Source: Cristatella mucedo (lineage: Eukaryota; Bryozoa; Phylactolaemata; Cristatellidae). Taken from it: DNA of 64,000 bases. Every line of letters begins with the position of its first letter. Position 1 is the first letter of the stretch. The position numbers were made by a program, and so were the translations under genes. The notes under the pieces were generated by a model that did no database searches, was not told the DNA's origin, and saw only the letters and a program-made list of their open reading frames with translations. The DNA is taken from positions 2,165,001 to 2,229,000 of the forward strand of contig WPIO01000057.1 of NCBI GenBank assembly GCA_009760855.2. Reading direction: 5' to 3'. This document shows positions 22,431-34,400 of the stretch, one piece after another.

Positions 22431-23827
22431 ATTCTTATAAGCCTGATTGTCATGCCCGTAGCCCAGGCAGGCTAGCTCTCACCCCCAATGCAGGGCTGCC
22501 GGTCGTTGAGTTGGGTATCGCTGTGGCAAGTTGCCAGACAGGCTAAGGCAAGGTTTTGTTTTTTATTCCGGCACTTCGGAGTTTATTCATCGCTCTCTCC
22601 CCCTCCCCCTCTCTTTCTCTGTCTGTCTCTCACTCTCTGTGTCTCTCTCTGTGTCTCCCTCTCGCTGCGTCTCTCTCTGTCTCTGTTTCTCCCTCTCGCT
22701 GTGTCTCTAGGCCTGTCTGTCTCTGTCTCTCTCACACGCACGCGTGCACACACACACACATCTTTCTCCCAAATAATCTTCTACAGAAAACTGACGTCAA
22801 GCCATTGAAGAGGTACATATGTAAAAATGATGCATCATTGACATGCAGCAGCAATCGCAGCCTGAAACATAACACCAGGGATTCATGTGAAGAACTAATA
22901 AATAAAAAATCAACAAATAAAGAGCTCTTCCCCCTCGCCAAGCACATCAGCCAAGGGGGCGCAGGCAGGATGAGCTAGCAGAGGAGCCTGTAATGACTGG
23001 AGCCTTTAATGACCTGCTCCTGCTGGAGCCGAGACAGGGTGCAAACTTTGCTCAGCTACAGCTTTCTACAAGTCGCAGCAGCTTCTCAGTTCGGCAGATA
23101 ACGACCGAGATAGCAATACGACTGGCAGAATCGCTAGTCGGGACCGGAGCAAAAGCGGAAGAGCAAGGTCCGCAAGAGGAAGCTTATAAATAAGTGCAAC
23201 GCCTCTGTGTCCTTCAATCAGCTAGCAGCCCACACGACGCGAATCATTTAGGATTTCATGCGAGCACTTCACTCACGCTGCACAGCGCATTTGCAGGACG
23301 CTCCATTCATTCACGCTAGATACGGACCGGCTGCTCAGCTGCAGTGCTGGCAATGCGATCAGCCTCTCTACGGCTGAGCCGCCACTGCTGCGTGGAGGCA
23401 CAGCAGCGGAAGCAAACATGACAGGGAGTGCAGCAAGGGGCCGACAGACGGAATAAAGCTCGGCTCATCTGGCAAAGCACCAACCCCGCTACAAAGGTCC
23501 AGCGACATAACCTGACGACTTGGAGAGAAGCAAGAAGCATAACAAAAGCAGGCCCACCAGGTAGCAGAGCGTATGCACAAAAAAGCAAGGAGGCAGCCAA
23601 CGCCCACCAACGATGTGCGTAGCAAGCACGAGGCGACAGACGTACCGGTCCAGCCGGAAATGATGGGATAAGCTAAAGGAACTTCAACTTAAAAGCAGGC
23701 CTAGCTCTTCGGTGTCAACTTAAAAAGTAGGCCTCGCTCTCGGTTCCGGGGCAGCAGGCAAAGGGCATCCTGGTGCAACACAACAGCATGTACAGCTCAG
23801 CCCGGTGTGCAAACATCAATTAGGCTG
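22431..23827. other. Downstream of the kelch-like gene
   Basis: CT/GT-rich 22590-22760, then moderately GC-rich sequence without recognisable frames; may include the kelch-like 3' UTR. Confidence 0.45.
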
Positions 23828-24051
23828 TCACTGCCCGGAAGGCTGCCTTGCACCCTCGGTGGCAGCTGCCATGCTGGCATCGTCGTCAGGCACTTCCTCT
23901 GGCGCCTGAGGAAGATCGCTAGGAAGGTGAACAGGAATGGCCACATTAACCTTGACCAGACGGTTAAGATTGCTGCCGCAAAAGGAGCCCTCTTTCCACT
24001 CGTTCGATTTGAGGTGGAACTCGTGCAAGTATCGGCTGCTGTACTGACCGC
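23828..24051 (-). CDS. Kelch-like exon 7: last Kelch blade and C-terminus
   Basis: Acceptor CTCGTTGCAG|GC (phase 1). The joined sequence reads LYVLG|GQYSSRYLHEFHL, restoring the double glycine, followed by KSNEWKEGSF and a terminal strand VKVNVAIPVH, which matches the usual KLHL ending ('..LTVFP'). The tail is acidic (PEEVPDDD) and ends with a TGA at 23828. A donor-like AAG|GTTAAT lies inside, but the following residues fit a C-terminal Kelch strand, so the exon is taken to run to the stop. No nearby minus-strand AATAAA was seen. Confidence 0.85.
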
Positions 24052-25289
24052 CTGCAACGAGAAGCCCAATACGTGCACTGGTGTGCAGCAGCTGATCGCA
24101 GAAGGAGCAAGCGTGTGCACAACGGCTCATCGTGCCTCCCTAAGAATGCAAGCGTCACGATATGACAGGGAGAAGTCAAGTTGACACGAGGGCAGTTGAC
24201 CTAAGCAGGAGATCTCGCGAGAACTAATCTCCATTTTAACTAGTCGACATCAGCAATGAAAAGAAAGTGCTTCACTTGAGAAGTATTGCCGCGGAGGCCT
24301 AAAACAGCTGCCGGACCCATTAATCTTTGATTCTGGCATACAAATCCTAATTACAACTGGCTATAATCACCACCGAACCCCGGTAAAGTTGAGAAAAGCG
24401 ATTCTTCAGATGGGAAGTAACCCATCTGAGTTCTGAGCCGTCTATCCACTTCACCTCATAGACAATCAATAGGACTCAGGTCTGAAGATTGATTAGGCCA
24501 TTTCGCTAGCATGCTGGTCCTAAATTAAATTTAACAGTATAGCCCAAATATTGTATAACGTTAGCTGCATGCTTAGGCTCATTGTTATGTTTGAAAAAAT
24601 ATCTCCACGAAGGCTCACCGCTCTAGGTACTAGGTAACTTTGGAGCAGCTCTAAATAAATGTCTGGAATAAGGATGCCGTTATCGGCTACAGAAGCAGCA
24701 CCAGACCATGGCCCTACTATCACCAAATTTCTCCTTCTAATGACTGTCTACAGATGGCAATTATCACTGAAACCTTCACCGGAGCAACGATGCACGTTCA
24801 GAATACATTTCTAGCTACCAATAATGACCAATTTGCTCACATCGCCCCATTTGATTTTGCTCCCATCTTCATGATTCCAGTGTCCTCTTGCCCTAGCCTA
24901 CTCCTAATGAGCCACGTAATGCTTGCCGGGCGGACCTGGCTTCTTTGTTGTGTTCCGAGTAAACCTACCTTGTTCTTCTGGTCAATGCCTGATCGTATCC
25001 CTACAGATTAGCTTCCCAGCAGCAGCTTGCACACTGTGAGCATGAACCCTTGCAGGAAATAATACATCTACGAAGATAAGATATCTATTGCAGTAAAGAT
25101 ACCTATGAAGAAAGACCCATCGATGCGCCTCGACAAGCCTCAATCTCTCAGAGGTTTATCAACCGGGCGACCATGCCTGGGCTAAACACGTGGTCACTAG
25201 CTGCCCAGCTACGGCTGCACTCACTGCCACTGCTCTTGGGAGGGCCCTGCGACGGCACAGTAGTACTGACCGTCCGTTGCTATACATAC
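24052..25289. other. Kelch-like intron 6
   Basis: No repeats recognised; the cleanest intron of the gene. Confidence 0.5.
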
Positions 25290-25581
25290 CTAGCACATAC
25301 AGGACGTCGTCAAGGAGAGCGACTCCCTTGTGCAGCAAGCCGAACGAAACGGGCGTCGGAGCAATGGCAGTCCACTGATCGGTCAGCGGATCGTAGCACT
25401 CGTTGTCGAAGCAAGGCGTCTTGTTGAGGCACAGATCGCCTAGCACGCCTGCCGTGTCACCGCCGCACACGTATAGCCTACCGTCGTAGGCCGTCATGCT
25501 GTGAGCCTGCCTCCGCTGCAGCATTGGTGCACACGGCGTCCACACGTCGTCTCCCGACTTCAGCGAATACACGTAGCTTAC
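25290..25581 (-). CDS. Kelch-like exon 6: Kelch blades 3-5
   Basis: Acceptor CACCTCCTAG|GTA and donor CTAG|GTATGT (phase 1); residues 483-580. It encodes VSYVYSLKSGDDVWTP, MLQRRQAHSMTAYDGRLYVC followed by GGD, CYDPLTDQWTAIAPTP and LLDDVLYVL. It contributes two full repeats with the paired glycines and the conserved Tyr...Trp spacing. The loop GVLGDLCLNKTPCFDN is longer than usual. Confidence 0.92.
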
Positions 25582-25619
25582 CTAGGAGGTGGTCGAGCAC
25601 GCTAATGCAGGTGATCATA

Positions 25620-25668
25620 CACAGCTGGGGGGGGGGAAGGTCTCTCTCTCTCTCTCTCTCTCTCTCGG
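25620..25668 (+). repeat. G9 run and (CT)n
   Basis: G9 followed by about 28 bp of CT, 40 bp from the 5' edge of kelch-like exon 6. Confidence 0.9.
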
Positions 25669-25849
25669 CACTTTACAGATGCTGCATATAAAGCATTACC
25701 AAATATTTGGGGGTAAAATCCGCAAGCAGCAGGCAAACCAAGCAGCAGGCACGAATAAGTAAGTGGGTACATGCACACGAAGGACGAATCACAAAGGTCC
25801 ACCAAATGCTGTAATAAAAAGGTGCATTCCTTTTAAAATGCAATAAAGA

Positions 25850-26093
25850 ATCACCCACTGCAAAATTCGAACTCACAAACTGGGCCGTAAAGAGCGAGCA
25901 CCTTGCCCCTGAGCCAAGACCCAGGTCAACGCTAGTTGGTTTAACAGCCTCAGTTATATAGCAGCAGAACAGCCTTAAAGGCTATCACCACAACTTGCAC
26001 TGGGCAATAAAGGATTGCCCACTGCAAGACTCGAACCCACGACCTGGGACGTGAAGAGCAAGCACCTGACCCCCTGGACTATGGCCCAGGGTA
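25850..26093 (-). mobile_element. Two SINE-A copies, head of one plus a full second
   Basis: 25850-25925 is a SINE-A tRNA-like head (minus); 25932-26093 is a diverged full copy. Kelch-like intron 5, sense to the gene. Confidence 0.6.
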
Positions 26094-27777
26094 TCGTGAG
26101 CAAAGCTGTCAAGCAGGATCGCGGATGCCACAAACAGTAAGCCGTCAGGGGCTTACTCCCCTCCCAAATAAGGGAGTGCACGCAGCATGTGTCCATGCAT
26201 CTGCACGGACGAGATTGAGCCACGTGGGGCAGAACTGCTCAGATGCCAGCCATGCACAGATTGGTAGGTGATCAATAAGAGAAGAGCAGGCAATGACTTC
26301 ACGCTACAGCAGTGGAAGCGTCTCCACTCCTGCGTGGGTCGGAAGGATGGACGATGCCGAGCTGGGCAGGCTCCTGGCCAGGCAAAGGAGCTGCTCTGGT
26401 TGCAGCTGTCGGTGAGTGACAGGTGACTTCCTGTCCTACGACACTCTGCCGGCGTTTAATTGTAAGCACGGTAAGGCCTCTCTGCACGTCCCATCGAACA
26501 TGCACTTACAGGTTCATTTAATGGAATATCTCTTACGAGCAATATAATTCTGAAACTCAAGGGGTCACGATTCCATTTGCAACATACACAGGCCTTCTTG
26601 AAGTCAAAATGGTTTGATCAGCAGGGTGCTTCGATCGAACGAGAGTTTGAAATGACAAAAACCAATTCCCTCATTTTGTTTCATTTATTTATGAATTCTA
26701 TGACTGGTTAATAACATGTATGGTGTCATGCTTTTTATTTCTAGTAAGGTTAAACAGAAAAAATATAATATAATTCATTATAATATAATACATATATAAT
26801 ATAATATAATTGATTTGTATAGCACCCTAAGAAAACTCAATCTCTATTCAGGTGCTTTACATATGCCACGGGGCTCGAGCCCACGACTTCGGCCAGACCT
26901 TGATCAGGGCGAGCACCTTAATCGGCCAAACCAGCTCGGCACCAGGTTAGGTTTACTATAGCTATTATCTCCTGGCGCAGTTAAATGTAAGTATGTGATA
27001 TCAACAGCCACATACGATCTAAACAACCTTGGCAAAAGTGAGGTCACAATTGCTTTATCTACGAATTAGTAGGAAAGCCGGACCAAGAATTCGAAATTAC
27101 TTTGTTGCAAGAACGGCCATCTGTATATTTGTAGGTCTTCTATACACGGGACAAGCATTATCAAAAGGGTAGTTGCCAGCATACCTAAACCATTCGAGAG
27201 ATGTCATGTGATGACGGCCGCTGAGTGGTGACAGAGACCAGGCTCAAGAAAAGCTACTCGGAATATTAACAAAGACTCATGTACTCCCACGCAATACATC
27301 GGCTTCTAGCTGTGCTTGAAGGTGACAACCTGTTACTGGTAGCCAGCAAGTTTATCTCATCACATTGCAATAACCACCACATAGGTATCACTTCCAATGT
27401 CAAGGACAAACCAACCACTCAACCACACTGCTATATGGAACACCCTAGTTGCAGACAGCAGCCACGTACGGCAGGCAGACTTGGAAAAAATACGTCTGCA
27501 TGGCTATGAGACCGGTTATGAGATTTATCAGCTGCACAATTCAAACTAATAATACCATTTTGAGATACTTTGTGTCGGCACCGATGACGACAGTAGGCTA
27601 GGTTATCAAAGGCACTGCAATACCCTGCGATTTTAAACATGAGCATGACAGTTGAAGCTCGATTATGAACTATGAGGTTTGGCTGCTGAATTTGAACTGA
27701 GAGCCACTTATGAAATAGCCACGATAAGCCAAGGCTGATGAGCAGTGTAATTTATGATAATGTACAAACGAGATCCG
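26094..27777. other. Kelch-like intron 5, middle
   Basis: A SINE-B at 26805-26940 and an ATAAT-rich stretch at 26760-26815; nothing else. Confidence 0.5.
26805..26940 (-). mobile_element. SINE-B with covaried hairpin
   Basis: Hairpin arms AGCACC and GGTGCT (26821-26826, 26851-26856), then B box and GGGCGAGCACCTTAATCGGC. Kelch-like intron 5. Confidence 0.75.
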
Positions 27778-27945
27778 TGACGGCGGCACACTAAGGAAGG
27801 CGGTTGCTTTTCAAGACCTCCGAGGTCGTGGGTTCTAATACCGATGTGGGCGATCCTTTATTGCTGCTGCCAGCGGTGGTGATAGCAATAAATGCTCTTC
27901 TGTCTCTATACAAAAGAGGCTGTTGAATCAGCTAGTACTTTTTTA
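27778..27945 (+). mobile_element. SINE-A, full length
   Basis: GGCACACTAAGGAAGGCGGT, a diverged B box, body, and GAGGCTGTTGAATCAGCTAG. Kelch-like intron 5, antisense. Confidence 0.75.
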
Positions 27946-28328
27946 CTGCATGACTTAGGACCTGGCGACTATATAAAGCATGAGCCTGACCACTGTCACT
28001 CATTCGAAGTAACGGTCTGCCTGTCAGCTAGTCCTAGGGCCGAGCACAAGCTCCTACAAACCAAAAAACAAATCTGTTAGAAGTCACCGGCTGCATGTGC
28101 CGTAATATACATGCTAGTGTTTGTGCTTTTTCTAATCCGGTGTTACAGCTGGCTCTGTGTGCAGGATATCGAGTGCCGTGTCGGTACACTGCATACATTG
28201 AGCCGCTACCAGAGCTAATGAGGGTAGTGTGGTCATAATAGCAAAAGGCTTCCTGGAAGCAGAAGCCGACTAAAGAGGTGGTGGATCAGGCAGGCGTGAG
28301 CAGCAGGTGAGCCCACGTCGCTACTCAC

Positions 28329-28464
28329 GGGCACATCGTCCGAGGGATCGTCAGTCATTCCTCCAGATATGTAGGCGGTGCTGCCAAGCGAACAGCCGGC
28401 CATCCCGGCGCAGCCACAGTGTAGGCCGGGCAAGAAGACCCATCGATTGAGCAAAGGGTCATAC
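28329..28464 (-). CDS. Kelch-like exon 5: Kelch blades 2-3
   Basis: Acceptor CTGGTTGCAG|G (phase 2) and donor CCC|GTGAGT (phase 0); residues 437-482. It encodes AYDPLLNRWVFLPGLHCG, then GCSLGSTAYISGGMTDDP. The YDP..NRW and AYISGG pieces are classic Kelch motif elements. The exon starts in the middle of a blade, as is common in KLHL genes. Confidence 0.9.
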
Positions 28465-28524
28465 CTGCAACCAGATGACCCCGCACCAGGATAACTAGAC
28501 TCAAGCCATGGTAAAAAAACAGGT

Positions 28525-28590
28525 TAGCTGATTTACAAGCCTCATTTGTATAGCAGCAGAAGAGCCTAACGGCTATCGCCACGCCTTGAA
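28525..28590 (-). mobile_element. SINE-A, 3' part
   Basis: GCTGATTTACAAGCCTCATT and GCAGAAGAGCCTAACGGCTA on the minus strand; just upstream of kelch-like exon 5. Confidence 0.65.
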
Positions 28591-28719
28591 TTCCTGTGGC
28601 ATGCACACCAAAAGTGGCCACGGGCTTTGAAAATCGCTATAGAAAACTCTCTGGCGTAACACCCACTTAGTCTTTGTGGGCTTGTTTAGTTATAGAAGGG
28701 GGATGAATACATTCACATG

Positions 28720-28912
28720 TAACCTTAAGAAAACCTGACAATTACACGATTTAGCGGGTCTTTGTGATTTGTCCTCTGTGTTCGTTTATATGCGTGCTTA
28801 CACTGTGTCTGCTGATTGCAAATGTTACCGCCAATCATTTGGTAATGCTTTCTATACAGAATCTGTAAAGTGCCTAGACAGAGATTCCATTCTCTGAGGG
28901 CACTATACCCAG

Positions 28913-28942
<30 letters not shown>
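28720..28942 (+). mobile_element. LINE A-type 3' UTR with variant hairpin
   Basis: TTAGCGGGTCTTTGTGATTT, 3' UTR, hairpin arms AGTGCC (28869) and GGCACT (to 28904), (ATT)8. In kelch-like intron 4, antisense to the gene. Confidence 0.75.
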
Positions 28943-28943
<1 letters not shown>

Positions 28944-29307
28944 ATGTACACGCATACTACATACATGCCTCGATTTCGAGTGAGCTCTTACACTTTATTC
29001 TGTCTGCAGCTGCACATGGCAGAGAGAAGAGGAGGGAAGAGGAAGAGAGCAGGACACTGGGACACCGAGGAGGAGGAGGATATTTGGGAGGATACCGCTA
29101 ACAAATGGCTCTCGTGCCTGTTGCCTTCGCGCAGAAGTTCACATTAGTGCTGGCATAAGGGCTGGCTACTATTGCTTCGTACCGTATCTCCGTCCGTGCC
29201 TGCACAAAGCCGCGAGGACTAAGCAGGAGTTACGCCGGACCGTTGTCACATACGGAGACCAACAGACGTCATCTCACCCAACTAAAAGAAACTAAGAAGC
29301 ATAGCTC

Positions 29308-29500
29308 ACACCGCTTCTGGCCGATCTGCACTGGTTCCCAGTGAAGCAGCACATCAACTTCAAGGTTCTTTCACTTACTTTTAGAGCCCTTCAGTCTTTG
29401 GCTGCAGCTAAATTATCAGAACCACCCCCAGACCAACCTCGGCATCGTACCACCAGCTCTTCTGACTCCAATCGTTTAACTGTGCCTAAGGGCAGACCTA
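29308..29500 (+). mobile_element. LINE A coding fragment
   Basis: Encodes HWFPVKQHINFKVLSLTFRA, then RHRTTSSSDSNRLTVPK; 3' truncated. In kelch-like intron 4. Confidence 0.65.
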
Positions 29501-29639
29501 TGCTGAGTAGGCACACCTGCCTTGAATCTGGTAAAATCTGAAGTCATTACCCCTTGTAAATCTAATTTCATCGGCAGTTACATATATTAGCTGAAAGCAA
29601 TGACAGGGATATGTGCTAAATTAATTACTACAATGTAAA

Positions 29640-29945
29640 TGATTCACGAGCCTCATTTCTGTAGCAACAGACGAACATTACAGAGACTTTTACCCAATTG
29701 CACTGATAGCTTACTGCAGGACTGGAACCCACTACCTGAGTCGTAAAGCGCAAGTGCCTTACCACTGAGCTGAAACCCGCCGGCAAAAAAGTACCTGATT
29801 TAGCAGCCCATTTGTATCAGGCAGCAGAGCCTTACTGCCTTTTGCTCCCTGCTTGCAAAGTATAATAAAACATTGCCTGCTGCAGTACTTGAACCCTCGA
29901 TCTGAATCATGAAGTGTGGGCAACCTACTGCTAAGCTAATACCCT
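29640..29945 (-). mobile_element. Two old SINE-A copies in tandem
   Basis: 29640-29775 and 29790-29945 both keep a B-box remnant (GGAACCCACTACC, TGAACCCTCGATC) and the 'AGCAGCC..TTTGTAT' end. Heavily diverged. Confidence 0.5.
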
Positions 29946-30140
29946 GAGCAGGCTTCATCTTCCTCACCTCAATTTTGTTTTAAGCAGAGACACAGGCGCA
30001 AAGATACATATTCACGAATATTGCCTATCATTGCACCGTCTCTCCTTGGCAATGCAACCCACCGATTCATTAGTCTTAGCATACATTATATTCTTTTATC
30101 CTTACCCCTCTCCCTGCCTCCCTTTGCCTCATTCTCTGCC

Positions 30141-30141
<1 letters not shown>

Positions 30142-30193
<52 letters not shown>
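30142..30193 (+). repeat. (CT)n microsatellite
   Basis: 51 bp pure CT in kelch-like intron 4. Confidence 0.95.
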
Positions 30194-30195
<2 letters not shown>

Positions 30196-30251
30196 TGTCT
30201 CTTCTCTTTTTCTCTCGCTCCCCCTCTCTGCAGCTATTGATGCAGGGTAAG

Positions 30252-30400
30252 ATCTGATAGGTGGGCTGGAATCACAGAATGAAGGCACCTAAAAGTGATT
30301 GACTGAACGTTGAAGACGATGCGCTGCTTCACCAGGAGCCAGTGCAGGTCGGCGAGAAGTGGCTTAAGCTATGCTTCTCAGTTTCTCTAGGTTGGCTGAG
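30252..30400 (-). mobile_element. LINE A coding fragment
   Basis: Minus-strand match (GAGCCAGTGCAGGTCGGCGA) in kelch-like intron 4, next to a (TC)n tract. Confidence 0.6.
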
Positions 30401-30632
30401 ATGTAGTCTGCTTGCCACCGTATGACAGCCTGCAGCATTTACCATTCACGATGATATCCACCCAGGCACCACATCAGGAGCCACCGGATTCTCTTCAGAT
30501 TCATCGCAAACAACGGGGGGGGGGGGGGGGGCACTCCACTACTCAACCTGCTTGCGTCCACGGCCTGAGATGCGGCCCCTCGCGCGCGGCCTAGCATGAG
30601 CAGGAGAGGGCAGCGCGGTGAGCAGCTCTTAC

Positions 30633-31264
30633 GCCTCGCAGCTATCCGACAGCTGCTCGTTAAGTCCAGGCTCCAGGTTGTTGCCCTCGGCGCCGGCGGT
30701 GGTGGAGTCATCAGCACCCCCAGCCACGCCCTGCGTCGATCCTCCGATGGCGAACAGTCCGGAGCAGTGCTCGAACAGGGCGAAATTGGCTCGCCGAATG
30801 TTCAATGGGGCCACGGGCAGCCAGTGGCAGAATCGCGGATCGTAGCGGTGAACGTCCTTGGTCATGTTGTACGAGCCGCACTCGTAGCCCCCGGCGACGA
30901 ACAGGAAGTTGCCGAGTGTCGCCACCGCTGCCAGGTCCACGACGACGTCGATCACATCGCAGCCGAGCTGCTCCTTGCGCAGGCAGCCGCAGTGACCGTG
31001 CTGCGGCCGCATGTACTGGATGATGTCGGCGTCGTGTGTGGACAGAGCCATCACGGTGGGTACCGCTGCTCTGGGCTGCAGGCTGTCCTGATCGGCGGCC
31101 ACGCACTGGGCATACACGTTGCTCCATAGAGCCTTGGCAGCATCGACCCTATGCTGCACGTCGTCCAGGGCCAATATGGCATCCGGAATGTTGTCCAGCT
31201 CATCGGGATGCATGAGGTTGAAGCGAATCAGCTTCACGAGCAGCGGAAGCTCGCTCTGCCTGGC
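30633..31264 (-). CDS. Kelch-like exon 4: end of BACK, Kelch blades 1-2
   Basis: Acceptor TCGATTGCAG and donor GC|GTAAGA (phase 2); residues 227-437. It opens with the last BACK helices (LLVKLIRFNLMHPDEL), then a linker, then Kelch strands: LGNFLFVAGG (about 344-352), DVHRYDPRFCHW (about 363-374) and LFAIGG (about 396-401). A long Gly/Ala/Asn-rich loop of about 30 residues (about 402-434) separates the LFAIGG strand from the CEAYDP strand of the same blade, longer than usual for this fold. Confidence 0.92.
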
Positions 31265-31639
31265 CTGCAATCGATAGCACAGTGGCTGAATAAAAGCAGC
31301 CTTAAAAAGCTGCACACACACACACAGCTGCACTGACTGGATCCACCCCTACTGTTCTGCATGTCGAACTCTTTCAACTCTCAAGCAGCAGAATTGCTGA
31401 CATCCGCTCTTACGTGGCATCAAACATTTTTCAAATTAAATAACGATAGGTTATTATCAATGGGCAAACCTAGTATTACTAAGGTATTGGAAAGTCTCAG
31501 CCTCAAAATGAGTTTGGGTAGTGCATTTCCTACAATCTTTCGAGTGACCTTTCACAGGGTGACGTAATCAGCTCCATTGGCGAGCCTGCCTGCTTTCAGA
31601 TATATACAAAGTTACACTTTCAGATAAATGCCACTAAAA

Positions 31640-31955
31640 AATTAGAGCCTTCTTAGACAAGCACACACAGCCAAGCTGTTCCATGCATTTGTAACATCCC
31701 TAGTAGACTTCTGTGACTCTCTACTCGAAAGTCTGCTTGCCTGTGCAATAAGATCATTGCTCGAATACTCAGCAGCTAGGTTTGTCGGCCGTGAAGGTTG
31801 CAGCTGCCACATTATACCACTTCTCAATGTATTATGCATGTTGACACTGTGCATGTTACCACTGACCACATGATCATGCTTTACAGCATACATTTACATA
31901 AAGTGTCTAAAAAGAGATTAGGTTCTCAAAGGGTGCTATACACATTATTAGTTTT
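31640..31955 (+). mobile_element. LINE A-like copy with internal deletion
   Basis: Starts in the coding region (CCATGCATTTGTAACATCCC), jumps from CACATTATACCACTTCTC directly to the 3' UTR (TGTTGACACTGTGCATGTTA), and ends with a degraded hairpin. Confidence 0.6.
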
Positions 31956-31989
31956 ATTAATAGTATGATTATAATCACTAATCAAGAAT

Positions 31990-32470
31990 GGCTCACCAGG
32001 AAAGAGTGTATCGACGTTAACGTTCTGTCACTAGCATTTAGGCTTGTTCATTCTCTAGCTCCGGCATTCTTATCGAAAATACTGCTCTATCAACTTCACA
32101 TCTTAACATATCTTCATTCGTGACTTACTTGTTTTAACTGAACCTCTAAGCAACCCCAAATTTTTTAGAGACCATGCCTTCAGCTGGTATACTAACAAAG
32201 CCTCCTGTATCTCACTCCCTACTGACGTAGCAATATCCCGTCACATGACGACATTTAAATAGAAGCTACAAAACCACTTGTTGCTCATAGCAGTCGCTAA
32301 GTCTGTGTGCACTACACTTTGTGCACCTTCGTGTGCTGACTCTTTGCATGATATCACAAGTCTATAACAAATTTCCTCTCAGAAATATGTGAAGTTCCTA
32401 GATATAGATTAAGTTGTCTTAGGGTGCCATACAAATGTCTTGTAAATACGTTATTCTCATCATCATTTCG
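31990..32470 (+). mobile_element. LINE A-like copy, old
   Basis: Diverged C-terminal region and 3' UTR (GAGACCATGCCTTCAGCTGG, AAGCTACAAAACCACTTG), ending with AGTTCCTAGATATAGATTAA. In kelch-like intron 3. Confidence 0.5.
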
Positions 32471-32633
32471 ACCATAGTAATGGCCTGGTGCCAACATGGG
32501 CACTCTCTAAATAGCAGCGCTGCCACACAAGCTCGAGCGGAACACCGCTCATTCACAGCTTCGCCCCGTCGTAGGGGGCTACGACGTGTTCGGCGGCAGA
32601 GCTAGCTAGCTAGCTAACTAGCTCGAAGCTTAC

Positions 32634-32933
32634 CGCAAAGTCGTGATTGGCCCAGTTGACGACCGCCCGGAGCACAAGCTCCTCACTGGCGTGGACGCAG
32701 TGCTCACTGCCGCCAGCACCGCCGGCCAGCAGCTCGGCGAACCAGCTCGAGGGCAGGTCGGCCAGATGGCCGCCCTCGTCGAGCTCGACAAAGTTCTGCC
32801 CGAAGAACTCAAACAGGTCTTGCTTGACGTCGATCAGCGCGTACCTGTCGACCAGGTCGAAAGTGTAGCTCCACGTTTCCACGGCGACGTGCCTCAATAG
32901 GAAGTGACTGCAGGCCTTCACCAGCCAGTCCAC
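32634..32933 (-). CDS. Kelch-like exon 3: 3-box and BACK domain
   Basis: Acceptor GGCATGCAG and donor GCG|GTAAGC, phase 0 on both sides; exactly 100 codons (residues 127-226). It starts VDWLVKACSHFLLRHV, the helix that follows FLQ in KLHL proteins, then FDLVDRYALIDVKQDLFEFF, the LPSSWFAELL segment and LVLRAVVNWANHD, all typical of BACK. There is a Gly/Ala-rich insertion (AGGAGGS) between the BACK helices. Confidence 0.9.
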
Positions 32934-33109
32934 CTGCATGCCGAGAGGGAGGCACAAGGCAAAGAGGCAGGCAGCTTTGCTGCTCGAGCAGTCAAGCCTC
33001 CATGGTTGGGGGGGGGGGAGGTCAAGGGAGTCGTGGTTAAGGGACAGGAAGTGAGTTGTTATGACCGACAATAGCAGAGCCTCGTTCCTCCTCCCTTTCC
33101 TCCAGTGCG

Positions 33110-34170
33110 TGCACAGTGCATAGACAAAGATTCGGTTCTCTCAATGCAGTTCACAAGTGCATTACCATCATTATTTTTTTATTATTATATTATTGATTCA
33201 CTTATTTCTCACAGCCTTTGCTATCTTATGTGTGCTGGATATGCATCAGCACGACCTGTATAGACGTTATTGATGACTAGTAAGAAAAGCAAGCTTATTC
33301 ATACTTGATCAATTGGAAATCCATAAAAGGACGTGGCATGAAGATGTCTCATACTGCAATGAGGCAACGTGATCAGTTTTAAAGAGTTGTTGATAGGCTT
33401 GAAAAGGCAGTGGTCACAACCGAATTGTTTTACTTGAAAACAATCTTAGTCAAGAAATCGCAAACCTAACTCGTGTGATCATGCTTTCTTTACAGCATCT
33501 GTAAAGTACCTAGAAGGAGATTACGTTCTCTGAGGGTGCCATATGAATATATTATTATTAGTATGTCCACGTTAATTGTCCTTTTCGTGCTCACGTGAGC
33601 TGAAATTGTGCACACTATGCCCGACCAATTGACATTTCCTTTCCGACATTTACACAAAGTGCCTAGATAGAGATCTATTTCTCTTTTGAGTGTCACATAC
33701 GATGCTTCATCTGATTGCCCACTTCCTGCTCTGCTCAGCTGCAGGGGCAATTAGTAACTCTACTGCCAGGGGCAGCTAGCTGCCAAACTGGCAGCTTCTT
33801 GGGCAGACACTAGCCTGAAGTTGCTAGCAGGGTACCTTGCCCTATGATTGAAGAGCACTGAAAGGGGCTGGGTACAGATCCTCCATCTTCAGCTCCCACC
33901 ACGACTAAGTGTGCAATGTGGGCAGCAATTGCAAAGCGTCTAGAAAGAGATTCAGTTCTCTGATGGCGCTTTATCAAATGCATTGTTATTATCATTATTA
34001 TTATTATTATTAGTAACACACGGCTAAGTGAAGGTTTCTCGGAGCCCCTTGTAGTTGCAATCTTGCCCAAAGCAGCGCTCTGCCATCCGGTAATGATGAT
34101 AATATGGCATTGCACACAAGAAAACTAAATCTCTTTCTAGGCACTTTACATTTGCGCCAGAAATGAAGCC
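33110..34170. mobile_element. Cluster of LINE A tails
   Basis: Five separate terminal fragments in about 1 kb of kelch-like intron 2: 33110-33190 (+), 33480-33560 (+), 33645-33700 (+), 33925-34015 (+) and 34100-34170 (-). Each shows part or all of 'AAAGTGCCTAGA..GAGATT..TTCTCTGAGGG' followed by ATT repeats or similar. Unrelated sequence lies between them. Confidence 0.55.
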
Positions 34171-34321
34171 TATCAATCGTTTGGTTATAATCAACGAAAT
34201 TTTAGTACTAGCAAGCACACAAACGGTAACTCACAAGGATGTAGCAAAGGCTGTGAGAAAAAAGTGCATATCACTCGTTCACAACAAAAAATAATATCAA
34301 TGTAAGAGCAACAACAATAAT

Positions 34322-34400
34322 AATATGCGGTTTATTTTGCACCCTAAGAGAGCTTAATCTCTATCCAGGAGCTTTACAACTTGCTGCAAGAGAGTAAATA
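34322..34400 (-). mobile_element. LINE A/SINE-B type tail
   Basis: Minus-strand hairpin remnant (CACCCTAAGAGAGCTTAATC); too short to assign to LINE A or SINE-B. Confidence 0.4.
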
